Shown here: one piece after another, positions 6,394 through 14,272 of the stretch | How the letters are laid out: every line of letters begins with the position of its first letter | Position numbering within the stretch: position 1 is the first letter of the stretch | Assembly: GCA_035340095.1 (NCBI GenBank) | Contig: DAORGN010000041.1 | Span: 1-29,411 of the forward strand | DNA length: 29,411 nucleotides | Direction: 5' to 3' | DNA from: JAEUKA01 sp035340095 | GTDB lineage: Bacteria; Myxococcota_A; Polyangia; Palsa-1104; JAEUJZ01 | Notes under the pieces: generated by a model | The model's database searches: none | What the model was told of the DNA's origin: nothing | What the model saw: the letters and a program-made list of their open reading frames with translations, nothing else | Position numbers and translations under genes: made by a program

Positions 6394-7902
6394 ATGAGAC
6401 GGACAACTTCGGCTCTGGCAGGACTTATCACGCTATGCGGGCTGTCGTCAGCGGCCTTCGCGACGGTGGCGCAACCGAACGGTCTGGTGGTGCCACGCGA
6501 CTCGGCCAACGGAGAAGTGCAGATCTACACGATGCTTCAAAACCGCGAACCGGGTGTGAACTGGCAGACCGACTCGAACACCACCCCCGAAGTCTTTTCG
6601 CCGCTCTGTGACTTTACCGCCGAGCTGGTGCTGCGCCAGACCGGATCCAACCTCGCGGTGGGTTGGTACAACGTCGACCCGGCCCGCACCGTCGCCCCTG
6701 CACTGACCGAAATCTACCAAGTCATTCCCAAGAGCAGCCCGGTGGGAACCAAGATCACGGGCGCAACCATTCGCGGCGATACGCGCTACAAGGGCGGGCT
6801 GATCGGCTTTGCCCTGATGTCCGACGGCAGCTTCACCAGCAAGTTCACCGAAAAGAAGTGGAACACCATCTGCACGTCGTGCACGCCGCAGGGTCCGTGG
6901 ATTCACTCGGTCACGTACATCTCGAAGGCAACGGCGAACGGTTTTTATGTCGCGTTCGAGGACGGCAATCCCACCGGCAGCAGCTTCAACAACGACGGTG
7001 ACTACAACGACTACGTGTTCTTCTTTACCGGACTAACCTGCCAAGGCGGTGGCCAGCAGTGCGACATTCCGACCAGCAAAGGCGCCTGCCGCAGCGGCGT
7101 CACCGAGTGTCTGGGCACGGGCGGAACCACTTGCAAACCACTGGTGCAGCCCGGCCAGAACACCGAAAAGTGCGATGGCGTCGACAATGACTGCAACGGA
7201 ATCGTCGACGACAACGCCCCCTGCCCGGCCAACCAACTCTGTTCCAAAGGTCACTGCGCCGACCCCTGCGGTTCGGAAGTCCTGTGCCCGGTCGGACAAA
7301 GCTGCGAGCTGGGCCGCTGCATCGACACCGCGTGCGTCGGCAAGACCTGCCCAGTGACGCAAGTCTGTCGCGCCGGTGGCTGCGTCGACCCTTGCGATGG
7401 TATCAAGTGTCCGGGCGTCACCGTCTGTTCGGGCGGTGTCTGCGTCGATCCCTGCGCGAGCGTGACCTGCCCGTCGGGAAAAGTCTGTCAGAACGGCGCC
7501 TGCGTCCAGGGCTGTGACTGCGCTCCATGCGGCAGCGGCCAAGCCTGCCAGACCAGCACCAACAAGTGCGTATCGCAAGGCTGCCAGACCATGACCTGCG
7601 GAGCCGGCGACATCTGTCAAAACGGCGCTTGCGTCGCGGCCTGCACCGGCGCGGTCTGCCCAAGCGGCCAAGCGTGCAGCCAAGGCGTCTGCCAAGACCT
7701 GCCTCCGGACACCAGCGGCGGCGGCGGCAGCGACGGCGGCACAACCGAGCAGCCCCCAACCGACGGTGGAACCATCGCCACCGGCTGCGGCTGCCGCATT
7801 ACGCCAAGCCCCGACCGCCAAGGACTCGCGGCCTGCGTGGCTGCGTTTGCTATGCTCGCGCTCACCGCCCGTCGCCGCATCACGGCTCGCCGCCGCAAAT
7901 AG
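6394..7902 (+). CDS. secreted Cys-rich protein with DUF4114-like domain and MYXO-CTERM tail
   Basis: This 502-residue protein is probably surface-anchored. The ATG at 6394 is preferred over 6370 because AGGAGG precedes it and the signal peptide (1-24) begins there. Residues about 105-213 resemble DUF4114, with GGLIGFALMSDGSF and the acidic, probably Ca-binding NNDGDYNDYVFFFTG. Residues 256-273 hold a MopE-like metal-binding motif, CDGVDNDCNGIVDD. Residues 274-435 contain at least six short Cys modules of the form C.G..C....C..G.C, similar to EGF or Kazal-like stalks. A Gly/Thr/Pro linker (438-462) leads to a MYXO-CTERM-like sorting signal: GCGC (464-467), a hydrophobic segment (478-491) and an Arg-rich end. 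Known MYXO-CTERM proteins are processed at the Cys motif and anchored at the cell surface. The ligand is unknown. The RBS is overlapped by an inverted repeat (6350-6387). Confidence 0.9.
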   Translation: MRRTTSALAGLITLCGLSSAAFATVAQPNGLVVPRDSANGEVQIYTMLQNREPGVNWQTDSNTTPEVFSPLCDFTAELVLRQTGSNLAVGWYNVDPARTVAPALTEIYQVIPKSSPVGTKITGATIRGDTRYKGGLIGFALMSDGSFTSKFTEKKWNTICTSCTPQGPWIHSVTYISKATANGFYVAFEDGNPTGSSFNNDGDYNDYVFFFTGLTCQGGGQQCDIPTSKGACRSGVTECLGTGGTTCKPLVQPGQNTEKCDGVDNDCNGIVDDNAPCPANQLCSKGHCADPCGSEVLCPVGQSCELGRCIDTACVGKTCPVTQVCRAGGCVDPCDGIKCPGVTVCSGGVCVDPCASVTCPSGKVCQNGACVQGCDCAPCGSGQACQTSTNKCVSQGCQTMTCGAGDICQNGACVAACTGAVCPSGQACSQGVCQDLPPDTSGGGGSDGGTTEQPPTDGGTIATGCGCRITPSPDRQGLAACVAAFAMLALTARRRITARRRK

Positions 7903-7984
7903 CACCGCGCATACGTAACCTTTGACGACCGCCGCAGGGTCGGAATATCGTCCGGCCTCATCTTCCATCTTGCTGGAGGTCGCG

Positions 7985-9130
7985 ATGCGCGGTTCCGCCC
8001 TGTGGCTGTCGGTCTGTTTGCTCTGGCTCTCTGCTGCATGCACATCAAACCGCGGAACCAACATTGATGACCCCTATGCCATTTCGCATGGCAATGAATG
8101 CAGCGACGGTCAGTGGCTGTGCCAAGCCGGTGCGCGCAAACAGTGCATCCGCGGCAACTGGCTGACCCGCAACGTCTGTCTACCAAACCAAGTCTGCGAT
8201 ACGTCGCTTGGCTGCGTCGAGTGTTCGCCTCGCCTGCCGCGCCAGTGTGACGGCGACAACGTCCGGGTCTGCGCCGCCAACGGCAGCTTTGGCGATTTGA
8301 TCCAAAAGTGCGACCCCGGCATGTGCAAAGGCGGAACCTGCGCCAACACCTGCGGTGAAAATGCCGACTTGGTCTATCTAGTCGACGAGCAATACCGGCT
8401 CCTGTCGTTCAATCCGCGCGATGGGAAAAACGAACTGAAGCTACTTGGCGACATCAGCTGCCCGGCGGGACGATCGTTTGATGGTGGCACCGCGACGCCG
8501 TTTTCGATGTCCGTCGATCGAGATGCCCGCGCCTGGGTGCTTTACAACAGCGGCGAAATTTTTTGGGTCAACACCAAGGATCTGAGCTGCAAAAACAGTG
8601 GCTTTGTCCCCAGCCAAAGCGGGTTTGAAACATTCGGAATGGGCTTTGTCACCGACGGACTTGGCACCGAAGCAGAGACCCTGTTTGTGACCGGCGGTTC
8701 CCATCTTGATCCAGGCAAAGGACGGATGGCCAGCATCGACAAAAAGTCGCTCATGCTGACTCCGATTGGATCGCTGCCGACGACAGAATACGGACCGGAG
8801 CTGACCGGGACCGGACGCGGTGAGCTGTGGGCGTACTTCCCCGGAATCGGTGAGTCATTTGTCGCGATGATGGACAAAGGAACCGGAATGCCGGCGCAAA
8901 AGTATCCGCTGTCGCCGCTGCCAGGCACCGTGCGCGCTTGGGCATTTGCCCACTGGGGAGGCCGCTATTACATCTTTGTCACGGTGTTCGATCCGATGCT
9001 CGGACGCAACAACTCCCAGATTTTGATGTTTACGCCCGATGACGGAATGGTCCAAAAAATCATGGACAATCTTCCGTACATCATCGTCGGTGCGGGCGTA
9101 TCCACCTGCGCCCCTGTGGTGATTGGGTAA
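7985..9130 (+). CDS. Cys-rich N-terminal, propeller-like lipoprotein
   Basis: This 381-residue lipoprotein is of unknown function. The ATG at 7985 has GGAGG 5 nt upstream. Residues 1-19 are a lipoprotein signal ending LSAAC (lipid Cys19). Residues 35-125 carry about 14 Cys in short modules (CSDGQWLCQ, CIRGNWLTRNVC, CVECSPRLPRQCDG, CDPGMCKGGTCANTCG), similar to the Cys stalk of the upstream MYXO-CTERM protein. The remainder is beta-rich with recurring strands such as DLVYLVDEQYRLLSFNP, ARAWVLYNSGEIFWVNT, GELWAYFPGIGESFVAM and YYIFVTVFDPMLGRNNSQIL. This pattern suggests a beta-propeller reading consecutive blades. The gene is 82 nt downstream of the MYXO-CTERM gene and 8 nt upstream of the Nudix gene, so at least the latter pair is co-transcribed. 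The propeller fold is an inference from the strand pattern. Confidence 0.85.
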   Translation: MRGSALWLSVCLLWLSAACTSNRGTNIDDPYAISHGNECSDGQWLCQAGARKQCIRGNWLTRNVCLPNQVCDTSLGCVECSPRLPRQCDGDNVRVCAANGSFGDLIQKCDPGMCKGGTCANTCGENADLVYLVDEQYRLLSFNPRDGKNELKLLGDISCPAGRSFDGGTATPFSMSVDRDARAWVLYNSGEIFWVNTKDLSCKNSGFVPSQSGFETFGMGFVTDGLGTEAETLFVTGGSHLDPGKGRMASIDKKSLMLTPIGSLPTTEYGPELTGTGRGELWAYFPGIGESFVAMMDKGTGMPAQKYPLSPLPGTVRAWAFAHWGGRYYIFVTVFDPMLGRNNSQILMFTPDDGMVQKIMDNLPYIIVGAGVSTCAPVVIG

Positions 9131-9138
9131 GGCGACCC

Positions 9139-9801
9139 GTGGACGTCAAAGACGTATTTTTGCTTTCACAAGAGGAGCTTGGGCGCGGGCACTACCTGCG
9201 GCTTCTGCGCGTTCACCTGCGCAACCAGTATGCCGATGGGAGTCTGTCTGCGCCCTATTTTTGTGAACTGGTCGATCGTCCGGCGCATGGCACCGATGCG
9301 GTGGTGGTCGGTCTTTGGCGACGGAACAGCGCCAATCAAGACATCGAGGTGCTGCTGCGCAAGGGACTCCGTCCAGCGCTCCGTTTTGGTCGAGATCCGG
9401 CCCGGCTGGCGGTTCCCGATCGGGCCCCCTATCTGCTTTTGTATGAAGTCGTTGCCGGCATTTTGGAAAACGAAGATCGGGGTCCGGAAGGAATCAAGCG
9501 GCGCGCGGTGCAAGAAGCCTGGGAAGAAGCCGGTGTCCGTCTGAGCGAAGCCGACATCGAGCCGCTGGGAGCACCGATTTTCCCAAGCCCCGGCATGTCC
9601 CCCGAAGCGTTCCATTTGGTCTGTGCCGAAGTCAAAGAAAGCGAAAGTGAGCCAAGCGGAGACGGTTCCCCCATGGAACACGGCGCCAAGCTATTGTGGC
9701 TGTCGCTTTCAGAAGCGCTTGCGCTGTGTCGGCGTGGGGAAGTGGAAGACGCGAAGACTGAAGTGCTGCTTCATCGACTGGAACGCAAGTTCAGAAACTG
9801 A
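9139..9801 (+). CDS. Nudix hydrolase with altered Nudix box
   Basis: This 220-residue protein is predicted to hydrolyse a nucleoside diphosphate linked to another group, perhaps an ADP-sugar. The catalytic helix reads EGIKRRAVQEAWEEAGV (117-133). Against the canonical GX5EX7REUXEEXGU, the metal-binding EE (129-130) and G132 are intact, the Arg of REU is Gln125, and the spacing between Gly107 and Glu117 is 9 rather than 5 residues. Upstream strands YLLLYEVVAGIL (98-109) and downstream FPSPGMSPEAFHLVCAEV (148-165, the usual 'SPG.s.e' loop) match the ADP-ribose pyrophosphatase group. The GTG start lies 8 nt after the previous stop with only AAGG as a possible ribosome binding site. The last seven codons form the left arm of an intrinsic terminator (9781-9818). 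Confidence 0.88.
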   Translation: MDVKDVFLLSQEELGRGHYLRLLRVHLRNQYADGSLSAPYFCELVDRPAHGTDAVVVGLWRRNSANQDIEVLLRKGLRPALRFGRDPARLAVPDRAPYLLLYEVVAGILENEDRGPEGIKRRAVQEAWEEAGVRLSEADIEPLGAPIFPSPGMSPEAFHLVCAEVKESESEPSGDGSPMEHGAKLLWLSLSEALALCRRGEVEDAKTEVLLHRLERKFRN

Positions 9802-9818
9802 ATCTGCGTTCATTTTTT
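9781..9818 (+). terminator. intrinsic terminator overlapping the end of the Nudix gene
   Basis: Bases 9781-9794 pair with 9798-9811 around an AAA loop, with one A-C mismatch and one G-T wobble in 14 positions (outer GAACGCA/TGCGTTC, inner TTCAG/CTGAA). Six Ts follow at 9813-9818. The left arm is the end of the Nudix coding region. The T-run works only for plus-strand transcription, although the hairpin also lies just past the stop of the convergent gene ending at 9819. Confidence 0.88.
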
Positions 9819-10607
9819 CTACAGCCGCTTGCCGGTAAACGGAGTGGAAATTTCGACGGTCGCCCCGAGCACGAGCGCTTCCGGTTTGCCGGTCATCGGG
9901 TCGACCGCACCTGCCCACAGACAGCCGCCGGCATAGCCTGTCTTGACGGTTCCAGCACGCAGCTCGGTGGCTTGCCAGTCGATGTTCTGTCCGGTCGAAA
10001 CGATCTGTGCGCTCGCCGCGGAAAGACCAAGCAGCGCGCAGTTTACGCCGTTTGTGGCAAAGCCGCCGCCCAGGAACAGATCGAAGCGATCACCGGATTC
10101 AGAAATCAGACCAAATGCATCAGCCGTGCTGGTGGAGACTGCCCCCGTACAGACAGGCTTGCACTCGGGATTGGGCGTTCCGGTTCCGCACTGATTGCTC
10201 TGGGGCGGCACCTGGACGCCGCTGCACTGCTGCACCGGAATTTTCACCCACATCCGATGTTTGTACATCGTATCGCGCTGATCCATCATCACTGTGGTCG
10301 GCCACACTTCGCTCGGGCAGACCACTTCGGGACGGGAACAGTCGACGCCAAACGCATACGGCTTGCCCTGATGCATGATCGTAAAGGAACCACCGCTTGG
10401 CGTAAGTTCCTGCGAATAGGACACGCCGCCAATGGTGACTTTGACGCTCATTGTGTTGCCGTAGGAAATCGCCCAGTTCCCTGCAACATCAGGAGCCGGT
10501 GTCGTCGACGTAAACGAGCCACAGCCGCCACCACCTGCCCCCGTCAGGAAGGGAAGCGAACCACCGCAGAGCAGAACACCGATAAGCGCAATTCGTTTTG
10601 AGTCCAT
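9819..10607 (-). CDS. hypothetical Cys-containing lipoprotein
   Basis: This is a 262-residue protein of unknown function. GGAGG lies 7 nt before the ATG. Residues 1-29 are a lipoprotein-type signal (IALIGVLLCGG, ending GGGGC with Cys29 the likely lipidation site). The mature protein begins with a Thr/Ser/Pro linker followed by DVAGNWAISYGNTMSVKV and a beta-rich region, the pattern of small lipocalin-like or META-type domains in which 'v.G.W' opens a barrel. Eight or more further Cys residues, including QQCSGVQVPPQSNQCGTG and ECKPVCTG, suggest disulphides. The later part has strands such as GDRFDLFLGGGFATNG and LVLGATVEIS. It is convergent with the Nudix gene (17 nt apart) and divergent from the 10744 gene. 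The family is not recognised. Confidence 0.82.
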   Translation of the reverse strand: MDSKRIALIGVLLCGGSLPFLTGAGGGGCGSFTSTTPAPDVAGNWAISYGNTMSVKVTIGGVSYSQELTPSGGSFTIMHQGKPYAFGVDCSRPEVVCPSEVWPTTVMMDQRDTMYKHRMWVKIPVQQCSGVQVPPQSNQCGTGTPNPECKPVCTGAVSTSTADAFGLISESGDRFDLFLGGGFATNGVNCALLGLSAASAQIVSTGQNIDWQATELRAGTVKTGYAGGCLWAGAVDPMTGKPEALVLGATVEISTPFTGKRL

Positions 10608-10646
10608 AGGAGTTCCTCCATGGTTAGGGAGTCCGGAAACGGCGTG

Positions 10647-10675
10647 AGAGTATGCCTAACGTGGCCTGTCGGCAA
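10647..10675 (-). promoter_or_regulatory. candidate promoter for the 9819-10607 lipoprotein gene
   Basis: On the minus strand TTGCCG (10670-10675), a 17-nt spacer and TACTCT (10647-10652) make a moderate -35/-10 pair, about 40 nt before the ATG at 10607. A perfect 6-bp inverted repeat, GTTAGG (10623-10628) and CCTAAC (10655-10660), straddles the -10 region and could be regulatory. Confidence 0.35.
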
Positions 10676-10730
10676 CCTCCTTGTATGCGCTGCGTTTTTC
10701 GCAAATTTCTTTCGAGCCAGCGACTGCTGA

Positions 10731-10736
10731 TACACT
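10731..10736 (+). promoter_or_regulatory. putative -10 box for the 10744 gene (leaderless start)
   Basis: TACACT ends 7 nt before the ATG at 10744, preceded by TGCTGA, and no Shine-Dalgarno is present in between. This geometry would start transcription at the ATG. No strong -35 is seen. Confidence 0.4.
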
Positions 10737-10743
10737 GAACCGT

Positions 10744-11890
10744 ATGCGCGCCAGCCACCGTGCGAAAGCCAGCCTTGCCGCTCTGTGTGTCGTCGGAATC
10801 GGACCGTGCGGCAGCGCATGGGCACAGCAAAACGACGCCGCAGCTACGCCACAACAAGTCAGTGCGGTCCCAGTGCTCCCTGACGGACCTGCGGCCCAGA
10901 CCGCCCAGCTTCCGCCACCACCGNNNNNNNNNNNNNNNNNNNNNNNNNNNNNNNNNNNNNNNNNNNNNNNNNNNNNNNNNNNNNNNNNNNNNNNNNNNNN
11001 NNNNNNNNNNNNNNNNNNNNNNNATCCGCTGTGGTGGACTGTCGATTGTCGAAACAGTCTGTCGCTACGGCGACTTTACTGGCATCGCAAACACGTACCA
11101 TCCAAACGGCAGCGTGGCCGAGTCTCTGACGTTTGTGGGCGGCATCCTCGAAGGGCTTGTCGAATCCTACGATCCGGTTGGACACCTTCTGTCGCGTCGT
11201 CTGTTTCATGTGGGAAAACCGCTCGCGCCCGGACAGAACGTAAGTCAGATACCGCTTGGCAAAGATCCGCCACTGCCACCGCCGCCGACCTTTGATCCAC
11301 AGGTTTCGTCACTGCCGGCAGGAACACCGGAGCCGCCGTCGCCCGCCACGTCCGATTCCACGACGGCCCCATTTGGCGGACTGGTGGGGATTGGCGGATC
11401 ACTTCAGCTCGGTGTGTTGGCCAATCAGTCGATCGCTCCGTTTGCGATTGGCGGCCAGTTTCTGCTGATTCCCAACACCGGACGACTGCGCCCCGAGTTC
11501 CGCGCCGGCGCGATCTATCTTCCCCGAACGGATTACCGACGAATCGATGTGCCTTTGTCGATCGGGTTGCAGTTCGATCTGTTCGCAGCACCAAGCTCAC
11601 TGTATGTGGGCGCGGCACTCCTGACCCAGTATGCGCGTCGATTCCTGCCCACGGACATCCCTTCTCCCAGCATAGAAGATGGCTGGCTGCTCGGGGGAGA
11701 AGGAATCGTTGGACTCCGCGTTCAGCGCTCTAGGCAAAGCTACTGGCTGTTCGATGTCCGGATGGGAGGAAGCGGACGTGTCGATTCCCAGCCACAGCTT
11801 CTGCGCCCCCAAGCAGACGGTCCGCCAGAGCCAGCGATGGGACGTCAGTTTCAGCTTCTGTTTGGCATCTCTTTCGTCGGCCTGGTTTGA
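10744..11890 (+). CDS. exported MORN-repeat / beta-barrel-like protein, interrupted by assembly gap
   Basis: I read one gene broken by 100 Ns. The 60 codons before the gap give a signal peptide (1-27, ending GSAWA) and a Pro/Ala-rich stretch ending PPPP. The 288 residues after the gap begin CGGLSIVETVCRYGDFTG, then NTYHPNGSVAESLTFVGG and SYDPVGHLLSRRLFHVGK, which are MORN-type (YwqK-like) repeats of the form 'Y..nG.......G...G'. A proline-rich linker (PPLPPPPTFDP) follows, then a region of alternating strands (GGLVGIGGSLQLGVLAN, PEFRAGAIYLP, LFAAPSSLYVGAALLTQYAR) like an outer-membrane beta-barrel. The two parts lie in different frames as given, which the placeholder gap length explains. The order signal peptide, MORN repeats, linker, barrel suggests a surface protein. 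It is the first gene of a four-gene block. That both sides belong to one gene is inferred. Confidence 0.72.
10924..11023. other. assembly gap of 100 Ns
   Basis: Exactly 100 consecutive Ns, the usual placeholder for a scaffold gap of unknown size. The preceding 60 codons end in a proline run and the sequence after resumes in another frame. Confidence 0.98.
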
Positions 11891-11906
11891 GCCTAGGAGT
11901 CTTACG

Positions 11907-12974
11907 ATGGATCGCTCACGTCTTCCTTTTTCGCGTCGCGCCGCGCTGCTGCTGTCTTTCTTTTCGCTGTCGGCCTGCGGTAGCAATCAGGAACTTCCCG
12001 ACAGCGTGAAGAAGCGGAATGGAACGGTGGTGGTGGAAAGCTGCGCGCTTGATCCTTGGCAAACTGCGACGCTGCAATCCGATAGCGCACGCGCGGTGCT
12101 AAACGAAGTGATCCTGCTGTGTCTGTACGTTCGCAATGGCGTTGCCGAACCGCTTGCGCCTGCTGATCAGTCGAGCGTAGCGCAAGTCACAAGCTCGCTA
12201 AAACAGCGCGGTTATCGCGTCCGTTTGGGAGTCACCACAGGAGAGACTCCCGGCACGACCCCCAGTGCACTTGAAGGGATCTTGGTCGATCCAGCAAAAC
12301 GCGCGGCGCTCATTGCATCGCTGGCCGGATTTGCCCCGATTTCCGACGGAATTGCACTGGCGCCCCCCACGCTTTTGCCGACCAGTGAAGCCAGCTTCCG
12401 GGCGTTTGTGAATGAACTCGCTGCAACCCTTCCGGATCGCAGAGTCGGCCTGTTTGCCCCGCCATCGAGCATGACCCCAAGCGATGTTGCATCGGGGGAT
12501 GCGATCAAGCTGTCCGCGCTCAGCAGCTCGCTTTCCCGCAGCTACCTTATGACGCTCGATCTGCACTGCTGCGATGACGTTCCCGGACCAACCACGGCGT
12601 CAGACTGGATCACCCGCGTGGTGACGTTTGCCCGATCCCAGACGAACACAGCGTCGCTTTCCTTTTCGTTGCCGCTGTACGGAACGTACTTTGGTGCGAC
12701 CAAAACTCAGCGTCAGGTGTCGTATGCAGAAGCGGCAGGAATGGCAGCCAGTCGACACATCGAAATTCTGCGCCGCGAAGATACTGGATCGTTGTACTTC
12801 AGTTTTTCCGACGCGGGCGGTGTTTCCACGGTGGTCTTTGATGATTCCCACAGCCTGCTGCGCACACTATCGGAAGTCGATGAAGGGGTTCCTGCGGATG
12901 TCGGCGTGCTGTACTACGGACTTGGCGGCGAAGATCCAAACCTGTTTGCAGCGCTAAAGGAGCGCATGAAGTGA
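11907..12974 (+). CDS. GH18-fold lipoprotein lacking the catalytic Glu
   Basis: This is a 355-residue lipoprotein. TAGGAG lies about 7 nt before the ATG, and the signal ends FFSLSACGS (lipid Cys24) after a twin Arg (10-11). The C-terminal half follows the spore-type/YaaH GH18 pattern: SFSLPLYGTYF (252-262), YAEAAGMAA, TGSLYFSFSDAGGVSTVVFD (293-312), then DDSHSLLRTL and GVLYYGLGGEDPNLFAAL (333-350). This is the last barrel strand where active chitinases have 'G..iW.LG.ed'. At the strand-4 position where GH18 enzymes have DGxDxDxE, this protein has SDGIALAPPTLL (146-157), so the general acid is absent; it may bind glycans or serve as a scaffold. Its start lies 16 nt after the upstream stop, and its TGA overlaps the next start (GTGA). 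The GH18 assignment is by motif only. Confidence 0.78.
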   Translation: MDRSRLPFSRRAALLLSFFSLSACGSNQELPDSVKKRNGTVVVESCALDPWQTATLQSDSARAVLNEVILLCLYVRNGVAEPLAPADQSSVAQVTSSLKQRGYRVRLGVTTGETPGTTPSALEGILVDPAKRAALIASLAGFAPISDGIALAPPTLLPTSEASFRAFVNELAATLPDRRVGLFAPPSSMTPSDVASGDAIKLSALSSSLSRSYLMTLDLHCCDDVPGPTTASDWITRVVTFARSQTNTASLSFSLPLYGTYFGATKTQRQVSYAEAAGMAASRHIEILRREDTGSLYFSFSDAGGVSTVVFDDSHSLLRTLSEVDEGVPADVGVLYYGLGGEDPNLFAALKERMK

Positions 12975-14272
12975 TCGAAGTACGCGCCACCGCGCAGGCT
13001 GCACAAGCGGCATTCTGCGATGCAGTGATCCAGGTCGCTCCGCTCGGTGTGCGCGATCCGCTGGCCAATCCGATTTTTGAACAAGCGCTGGCGAAAAACT
13101 ATCTGATCTTCGATGCCTACGTCAGCGGGGAACGCCGGGTCGATCTCCATCCAATTGTGCTCACGGCGCAGCAACATGCCGAAGCCGTCCGCTGCGCGCT
13201 GACCACGGCAAAGCTGGTTTCAGCCATCGCATCGCGTTCGCATGATGATCCGCAGGAAGCAGCACGCTACGGCTTTTCACCAGCGGTTCGCCGTCTGGCT
13301 GAAGCGTCGCACAGTGCGCGCGATCGCCACTTTTTGTATCGTGTGGATCTGCTGTACGGAATGGATGGTTTTCGCGCCTGTGAGATAAACGCCGACTGTC
13401 CTGGTGGACATAATGAAGCACTTGGTCTGCCTCTTTTGGCGCAGGCTGCGGGCTTTTGGTCTGGACACAATCCCACGTCGGTGGTTGCGGCGCTGTGTGA
13501 TGCGCTCTGCGCGCTGCGCCATGGCGAAGGAACCATCGCGCTGATTTACGCGACGGCGTATGCGGAAGACTTGCAGGTCTGCGCACTGGTCCAGCGAGAG
13601 CTCCACAGACGCAACATCCCTGCGGTGTTGGCATCACCGACCGCACTGCGCCGGATGGGAAAAGGTCTGCGGATTGGCAAAGATCGCATTTCGGTGCTCT
13701 ATCGCTATTTTCCCACTGAGTACATGGACGGTCAGCGAAACCTCTCTGCAATTGCTGATGCCGTCGAGCATGGCGAAGTCCGAACGCTTTCAAACTTTGC
13801 TGAAATCTACACCCAGTCCAAGCTGGCATTTGCGCGCGTGCATGCACTGTCCGATTCCTTGCATGACAGCGATCGTGCTGGGCTTCGGTACATTCCGCTG
13901 ACCCATGCAGTGACCGATCTGGATGTGCTGGATCTGCTTTCCCAACGATCGCAGTGGGTACTAAAAAGAGCGCTCGGTCGCGTCGGAGAAGAAGTCTTTG
14001 TTGGCTCTCTGCTTGGGGATGAAGACTGGAAAAAAGTGATCGAAAAAGCACGCAGCGAACACGAGCAGGGTGAAGCCTGGGTTTTGCAAAAGTTTGTTCC
14101 GCAAAGACCGATAGAGAGTCCCTACGGACCACTCCTTTTGACTTTGGGAGCCTACGTTCTCGACGGAAATTTTTGTGGTTACTTTGCGCGCGTGACCCCC
14201 GAAAGTCATGCATCCCATAGCGCACTCTGTCTGCCGGTGTTTGTACTGCCCGATACCGGGAAGGAGCCTTGA
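12971..14272 (+). CDS. ATP-grasp ligase, glutathionylspermidine-synthase-like
   Basis: This 433-residue protein has no signal peptide and is presumably cytoplasmic. It belongs to the ATP-grasp superfamily, which joins a carboxylate to an amine or thiol through an acyl phosphate. The motif EINADCPGGHNEA (138-150), preceded by YRVDLLYGMDGFRA, matches the 'RvD...dG...E.N.D.PgG' signature of the glutathionylspermidine-synthase/circularly permuted ATP-grasp group. Later come VLKRALGRVGEEVFVG (330-345), an ATP-binding Lys/Gly stretch, and WVLQKFVPQRP (370-380), the adenine-contacting strand. These are followed by LLTLGAYVLDGNFCGYFARV (389-408), the metal-binding strands. The GTG start overlaps the upstream stop (GTGA) and the stop overlaps the next ATG, so expression should be coupled to the two flanking lipoproteins. 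The substrate is unknown; a peptide, polyamine or cell-wall amine are possibilities. Confidence 0.85.
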   Translation: MIEVRATAQAAQAAFCDAVIQVAPLGVRDPLANPIFEQALAKNYLIFDAYVSGERRVDLHPIVLTAQQHAEAVRCALTTAKLVSAIASRSHDDPQEAARYGFSPAVRRLAEASHSARDRHFLYRVDLLYGMDGFRACEINADCPGGHNEALGLPLLAQAAGFWSGHNPTSVVAALCDALCALRHGEGTIALIYATAYAEDLQVCALVQRELHRRNIPAVLASPTALRRMGKGLRIGKDRISVLYRYFPTEYMDGQRNLSAIADAVEHGEVRTLSNFAEIYTQSKLAFARVHALSDSLHDSDRAGLRYIPLTHAVTDLDVLDLLSQRSQWVLKRALGRVGEEVFVGSLLGDEDWKKVIEKARSEHEQGEAWVLQKFVPQRPIESPYGPLLLTLGAYVLDGNFCGYFARVTPESHASHSALCLPVFVLPDTGKEP

